In this document: positions 60,391 to 64,000 of the stretch, one piece after another | Layout of the letters: every line of letters starts with the position of its first letter | Numbering within the stretch: position 1 is the stretch's first letter | From: Rhodopseudomonas_A sp036404135 | GTDB lineage: Bacteria; Pseudomonadota; Alphaproteobacteria; Rhizobiales; Xanthobacteraceae | DNA length: 64,000 bases | Direction of reading: 5' to 3' | Assembly: GCF_036404135.1 (NCBI RefSeq) | Contig: NZ_DASWPE010000006.1 | Coordinates: forward strand, 5,147 to 69,146 | Notes under the pieces: generated by a model | What the model was told of the DNA's origin: nothing | What the model saw: the letters and a program-made list of their open reading frames with translations, nothing else | Databases searched by the model: none | Translations under genes and position numbers: made by a program

Positions 60391-62202
60391 TTGCTCGATC
60401 GCACGCAGCCTGATCCCGACGACCCGAGCGGCGCCGCGCCGGCCCTGGCGGCCGACGAGGCAGCGGCCGAGCGCGATCGCGGGCTGGTGTGGCCGCGACC
60501 GATGGCCTGGCTGCGTCGCGCCGGGCAGTTCTTCCTCACCTTAAGCTTCTCCAGCCTCACCCGCCGCATCGTCTCGCTGAATCTCGCCGGGCTGGTGCTG
60601 CTGGTGGCGAGCATCCTGTATCTGTCCCAGTTCCGCGCCGGCCTGATCGACGCCCGCGCGCAGAGCCTGTTGGTGCAAGCCGAAATCATCGCCGGCGCAA
60701 TCGCGGCGTCGGCCACCGTCGAGACCAACACCATCACCATCGATCCCGACCGGCTGCTCGACCTCAAGCCGGGCGAGACCTTCGGTCCACCCGACGAACT
60801 GGCTGGCCTGGATTTTCCGATCAACCCGGAGCGCGTCGCGCCGGTGCTGCGGCGGCTGATCTCGCCGACCAAGACCCGCGCCAGGATCTATGACCGCGAT
60901 GGCGTGCTGATCCTCGACAGCCGCAGCCTGTATGGCCGCGGCGACGTGCTGCGTTTCGAATTGCCGCCGCCGACCACCGAGAAGCCCGGCGTCGCCGAGC
61001 GCAGCATGATCGCGATCCGCACCTGGCTCAATCGCGGCGACCTGCCGCTGTATCGCGAGCTCGGGCCGGAAAACGGCAACGGCTATCAGGAGGTGGTGCA
61101 GTCGCTCGACGGCCAGAAGAGCAGCATGGTGCGGATCAACGACCGCGGCGAGGTGATCGTCTCGGTGGCGGTGCCGGTGCAGCGCTTCCGCGCGGTGCAC
61201 GGCGCCTTGATGCTCTCCACGCAGGGCGACGACATCGACCAGATGGTCACCGCGGAACGCCTCGCCATTCTGAAAGTCGGCGGCGTCGCCTCCTTGGTGA
61301 TGATGGTGCTGTCGCTCTTGCTCGCCTCCACCATCGCCGGCCCGGTGCGCCGGCTCGCCGACAGCGCCGAGCGGGTGCGCCGCCGCATCCGCACAAGGGT
61401 CGAGATCCCGGATTTCACCGGCCGGCGCGACGAGATCGGGCATCTGTCCGGCGCGCTGCGCGACATGACCGAGGCACTGTACAACCGCATCGAGGCGATC
61501 GAGCGCTTCGCCGCCGACGTCTCGCACGAATTGAAGAATCCTTTGACCTCGCTGCGCTCGGCGGTGGAAACCCTGCCGCTGGCCCGCAACGAAAAGAGCC
61601 GCGGCCGGCTGCTCGAGGTGATCGAGCACGACGTCAAACGGCTCGACCGGCTGATCTCCGATATCTCCGACGCCAGCCGGCTCGACGCCGAATTGCAGCG
61701 CCAGGACGTCGCCCCGGTCGATCTGCGGCGCTTGCTCGCCACCCTCGCCTCGGTCGCCAACGAAACCAAGCTCGGCACCAATGTCGGCGTCGAGGTCCGG
61801 TTCGAGGGCGGCGGCCACGACGCCTTCTCGGTGCCGGGGCATGATTCCCGGCTCGGCCAGGTGATCTCCAACCTTTTGGTCAACGCGCAATCGTTCTCCA
61901 CCGCTGGCGGCAAGGTGCGGATCGTCTGCCGCCGCCGCAAGACCGAGATCGAGATCGTGGTCGACGACGACGGCCCGGGGATTCGCGACGACGCGCTGGA
62001 GAAAATCTTCGAGCGGTTCTACACCGACCGGCCGCATCAGGGCTTCGGCCAGAACTCCGGGCTCGGCCTGTCGATCTCCAAGCAGATCGTCGAGGCCCAT
62101 GGCGGCAAGATCTGGGCGGAGAACCGCCCCGGTCCCTGCGACGCCAACGGCGAGCCGAGCTTTGCCGGGGCGCGCTTCGTGGTGAGGTTGCCGGCGATAT
62201 GA
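60391..62202 (+). CDS. chvG: Sensor histidine kinase ChvG
   Basis: This 603-residue inner-membrane kinase has a first membrane helix near residues 64-84 (SLNLAGLVLLVASILYLSQF), a ~200-residue periplasmic sensor domain, and a second helix (VGGVASLVMMVLSLLLASTIAG). A HAMP segment comes next, then the phospho-acceptor His379 in FAADVSHELKNPLTSLRSAVE, and an ATPase domain with VISNLLVNAQSFS, VDDDGPGI and GLGLSISKQIVEAHGG. The apparent start is TTG 60391; no better codon is visible, so the N-terminus is tentative. Its stop overlaps hprK by four bases. Confidence 0.92.
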   Translation: MLDRTQPDPDDPSGAAPALAADEAAAERDRGLVWPRPMAWLRRAGQFFLTLSFSSLTRRIVSLNLAGLVLLVASILYLSQFRAGLIDARAQSLLVQAEIIAGAIAASATVETNTITIDPDRLLDLKPGETFGPPDELAGLDFPINPERVAPVLRRLISPTKTRARIYDRDGVLILDSRSLYGRGDVLRFELPPPTTEKPGVAERSMIAIRTWLNRGDLPLYRELGPENGNGYQEVVQSLDGQKSSMVRINDRGEVIVSVAVPVQRFRAVHGALMLSTQGDDIDQMVTAERLAILKVGGVASLVMMVLSLLLASTIAGPVRRLADSAERVRRRIRTRVEIPDFTGRRDEIGHLSGALRDMTEALYNRIEAIERFAADVSHELKNPLTSLRSAVETLPLARNEKSRGRLLEVIEHDVKRLDRLISDISDASRLDAELQRQDVAPVDLRRLLATLASVANETKLGTNVGVEVRFEGGGHDAFSVPGHDSRLGQVISNLLVNAQSFSTAGGKVRIVCRRRKTEIEIVVDDDGPGIRDDALEKIFERFYTDRPHQGFGQNSGLGLSISKQIVEAHGGKIWAENRPGPCDANGEPSFAGARFVVRLPAI

Positions 62203-62660
62203 GCAGCTCGGGCAACGTCGGTTCAGCCAGCGTTCATGCCTCGGCGGTGAAAGTGGGCGAGCGCGCGGTGCTGATCCGCGGAGCGTCGGGCGCCGGCAAG
62301 TCGCGGCTGGCGTTCGAGCTGATCCTGGCCGGGCGCGGCGGACTATTACCCGGCGCGGTACTGATCGGCGACGACCGGGTGCATCTCGAGGCCTCCGCTG
62401 AGGGGCTGGTGGTGCGCGCGGCGCCAGCGATCGCCGGGCTGATCGAGATCCGCGGGCTCGGTCTGCGGCGCTGCGACTATGTCGCGCAGGCCGTGGTCGG
62501 GCTGGTGGTCGATCTGGCGGCGCCCGACGCCGAACGGCTGCCGCAGCCCGCGGCGTTGTGGACAACCATCCGCGGTGTCGAATTGCCGCGGATTCCGGTT
62601 GGCGAAGGCGATGCGCCGCTACCTCTGGTAGTGGCCGCATTCACTACATCCGAAGGTTAA
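62199..62660 (+). CDS. hprK: HPr kinase/phosphorylase, short alphaproteobacterial form
   Basis: This 153-residue protein corresponds to only the C-terminal catalytic domain of Firmicutes HprK. P-loop GASGAGKS is at residues 28-35, then LIGDDRVHLEA and IRGLGLRRCDYV. It phosphorylates HPr on serine. Short forms are normal in alphaproteobacteria. The ATG overlaps the chvG stop (ATGA), coupling an envelope sensor kinase to PTS control. EIIA-Man and HPr follow after a ~200-base gap. Confidence 0.92.
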   Translation: MSSSGNVGSASVHASAVKVGERAVLIRGASGAGKSRLAFELILAGRGGLLPGAVLIGDDRVHLEASAEGLVVRAAPAIAGLIEIRGLGLRRCDYVAQAVVGLVVDLAAPDAERLPQPAALWTTIRGVELPRIPVGEGDAPLPLVVAAFTTSEG

Positions 62661-62861
62661 GGCGCAGCGGCCGTCGAGGAGATTGTTCGGACCGATTTGA
62701 TAACCATATAATCCTAACTATCGTCACCAAATGACCCAGGCCGCTCCCGTTTCAAAGGTAATTTGAGGGAGAAATGGCGTAGACCCCCTTGCATGGGGGC
62801 TCTGGATGGTCAAAGTGACCCGTTCGCGCGGTGCGCCAAAGGCACCCGCGAGGAGTTTCCG

Positions 62862-63263
62862 ATGATTGGTCTGGTACTTGTGACCCATGGGCGCCTTGCC
62901 GACGAGTTCAAGGCGGCGCTGGAACATGTGATGGGGCCACAAAAGCAAATTGAAGCCGTCACGATCGGCGCCGAAGACGATGCCGATCTGTGTCGTAGCG
63001 ACATTATCGAAGCGGTGAATCGCGTCGATAGTGGCGATGGCGTTGCGATTCTGACGGATATGTTCGGCGGCACGCCGTCGAATCTGGCGATCTCCTGCAT
63101 GAGCCGCCCCAAGGTGGAAGTGCTGGCCGGCATCAATCTGCCGATGCTGGTCAAGCTCGCCAAGGTGCGCGAGGAGCGGCCGCTGCCCGACGCGATCGCG
63201 CTGGCGCAGGAAGCCGGCCGCAAATACGTCACCATCGCCAGCCGCGTGCTCGCCGGCAAATGA
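62862..63263 (+). CDS. PTS EIIA component, mannose (Man) family
   Basis: This 133-residue phosphocarrier opens with IGLVLVTHGRLADEF, where His9 is the phospho-acceptor, and has VAILTDMFGGTPSNLAISCM, a standard EIIA-Man block. No IIB/IIC/IID transporter genes are nearby, so it belongs to a regulatory rather than a sugar-transporting PTS. GAGGAG lies eight bases before ATG 62862. A GC hairpin at 62784-62799 (CCCCC/GGGGG, six-base loop) sits in the leader. Overlaps HPr by four bases. Confidence 0.92.
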   Translation: MIGLVLVTHGRLADEFKAALEHVMGPQKQIEAVTIGAEDDADLCRSDIIEAVNRVDSGDGVAILTDMFGGTPSNLAISCMSRPKVEVLAGINLPMLVKLAKVREERPLPDAIALAQEAGRKYVTIASRVLAGK

Positions 63264-63595
63264 GCGCCGACGCCGACCACGCTCCGTCGACCGGCGCCCC
63301 GGAGCAGGAGGGCGCCTCCACCGATCCGGTCTCCATCGACATTCCGATCGTCAACAAGCGCGGCCTGCACGCCCGCGCCTCGGCGAAATTCGTGCAGATG
63401 GTCGAGCGCTTCAACGCCGAGGTCTGGGTCACCCGCAACGGCGAGACCGTCGGCGGCACCTCGATCATGGGGCTGATGATGCTGTCGGCCGGGATCGGCA
63501 CCAGCGTCACGGTGTCGGCGGTCGGCCCGCAGGCCAAAGAGGCGGTCGATGCCTTGGCCGGCCTGCTCGCCAGCAAATTCGGCGAAGAAGACTGA
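63260..63595 (+). CDS. Phosphocarrier protein HPr with N-terminal extension
   Basis: This 111-residue HPr has the histidine site GLHARASAKF (His37) and the regulatory serine site GGTSIMGLMMLSAG (Ser68). Both residues are kept, so it can be a substrate of enzyme I and of HprK. An N-terminal extension of about 22 Ala/Asp/Glu/Pro-rich residues precedes the normal start; an internal start is not obvious. The ATG overlaps the EIIA stop (ATGA). Confidence 0.93.
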   Translation: MSADADHAPSTGAPEQEGASTDPVSIDIPIVNKRGLHARASAKFVQMVERFNAEVWVTRNGETVGGTSIMGLMMLSAGIGTSVTVSAVGPQAKEAVDALAGLLASKFGEED

Positions 63596-63600
63596 GCTAT

Positions 63601-63699
63601 TCCGGTTCTGATAGAATCAGAGCCGGAACTCTAGATTGCTATTTTGACGCGTTTTCTTCACGCGAAGCCGGAAGCCAGTTCGCTCGAAAACGCTACAGG
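63601..63699. repeat. Intergenic repeat, family C (after HPr)
   Basis: TCCGGTTCTGAT-AGA-ATCAGAGCCGGA forms a strong hairpin six bases past the HPr stop. It is followed by TCTAGATTGCTATT, GACGCGTTTTCTTCACGCGAA and TTCGCTCGAAAACGC blocks, in the same order as in the copy inside the paaG remnant. The hairpin could act as the operon's end structure. Confidence 0.82.
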
Positions 63700-63771
63700 C
63701 GCCTGCCTCGCACGGCGTCACCGCCCTGATCTGCACTTGCCCTTGGCGCGATGCGCGCGCCCACCACAGAT

Positions 63772-63822
63772 TGTCATTCCGGGGCGCGAGCCCACTTGGG
63801 GCGAGCGAACCCGGAATGACGT
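63772..63822. repeat. Shortened family A repeat
   Basis: TGTCATTCCGGGGCGCGAG is followed almost at once by CGAACCCGGAATGACG. This keeps the outer arms of the family A element but lacks the inner second hairpin found in the copies at 6433, 7748 and 12697. Confidence 0.78.
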
Positions 63823-63900
63823 GGTGGTGCGGAACGCGCGCCACTGACTCGTCATCCTGAGTGTCTGACCGAAAAAGCAGCGAGTAAAATCAGGCGTTTT

Positions 63901-64000
63901 TGTCATTGCGAGCCGAGGACGGCGCGCAGCGCCGGCTTCGATGCGAAGCAATCCAGGGGCTTCACGCGTGGCCCTGGATTGCTTCGTCGCAAGAGCTCCT
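63901..64000. repeat. Family B repeat, truncated by window edge
   Basis: Starts TGTCATTGCGAGC, with inner arms GAAGCAATCCAG and CTGGATTGCTTCGTCGC as in the copy at 4948-5057. The right end lies outside. With the two preceding repeats it makes the last 400 bases a cluster of three different families and no gene. Confidence 0.78.

Overview
The window is about 64 kb of GC-rich alphaproteobacterial chromosome, most likely from the Rhodopseudomonas/Bradyrhizobium group (Nitrobacteraceae). The evidence is the ChvI/ChvG - truncated HprK - EIIA-Man - HPr chain next to pckA, an RpoH-family sigma factor, dense families of palindromic intergenic repeats typical of that group, and very high GC at third codon positions. 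No phage, insertion sequence or CRISPR array is visible.

Layout. (1) 1-16.2 kb is an aromatic-acid island. It holds indolepyruvate ferredoxin oxidoreductase (iorAB, iorB cut by the window edge), the repressor paaX, the phenylacetyl-CoA epoxidase operon paaABCDE, and the opposing paaI-paaK-tetR-ethD genes. A complete five-gene branched-chain/aromatic-acid ABC transporter (livKHMGF type) follows. A decayed paaG lies at the head of the paaIK operon, carrying a large internal deletion and an intergenic repeat. (2) 16.2-32.8 kb is a Wzx/Wzy-type polysaccharide locus. Its parts (WecG/TagA transferase, Wzc-like copolymerase with a degenerate kinase domain, deacetylase, two FemAB/GNAT proteins, several glycosyltransferases, flippase, polymerase) resemble holdfast or unipolar-polysaccharide loci. 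It also holds a Tat-exported GH10 hydrolase and a proline-dehydrogenase-like protein. (3) 32.9-43.9 kb is mixed housekeeping: VanZ-like protein, tRNA-Leu, DsbB, AbrB-type permease, LrgAB, a DsbA-like oxidoreductase, an arsR-arsC-acr3 operon, a HWE-type histidine kinase, and Uma2 and HNH nucleases. (4) 44-50.7 kb holds glgCA, a CBS-domain protein, an Lpg1974-type outer membrane protein and an orphan membrane protein. (5) 50.7-53.5 kb holds the molybdenum storage protein genes mosBA with a ModE-like operator and a terminator, then a higBA toxin-antitoxin pair. (6) 53.6-63.6 kb holds tRNA-Glu, an RluA-family pseudouridine synthase, rpoH, pckA, a HugZ-like protein, chvI-chvG, hprK, EIIA-Man and HPr. 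The last 400 bases are repeats.

How it fits together. IorAB can turn aryl-pyruvates into aryl-acetyl-CoA, the substrate of PaaABCE, while PaaK activates imported phenylacetate. PaaX and the TetR protein are the likely local regulators, and candidate operator dyads lie before paaA and in the paaG'/livK divergent region. The polysaccharide locus has assembly and modification enzymes but no initiating phosphoglycosyltransferase or Wza exporter, so those must lie elsewhere. MosBA would store molybdenum, which fits a nitrogen-fixing lifestyle (inference). ChvG and HprK are translationally coupled, tying envelope sensing to a regulatory PTS.

Starts were chosen from Shine-Dalgarno sequences, family length and operon overlaps. 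Family names rest on recognised motifs, not on searches.
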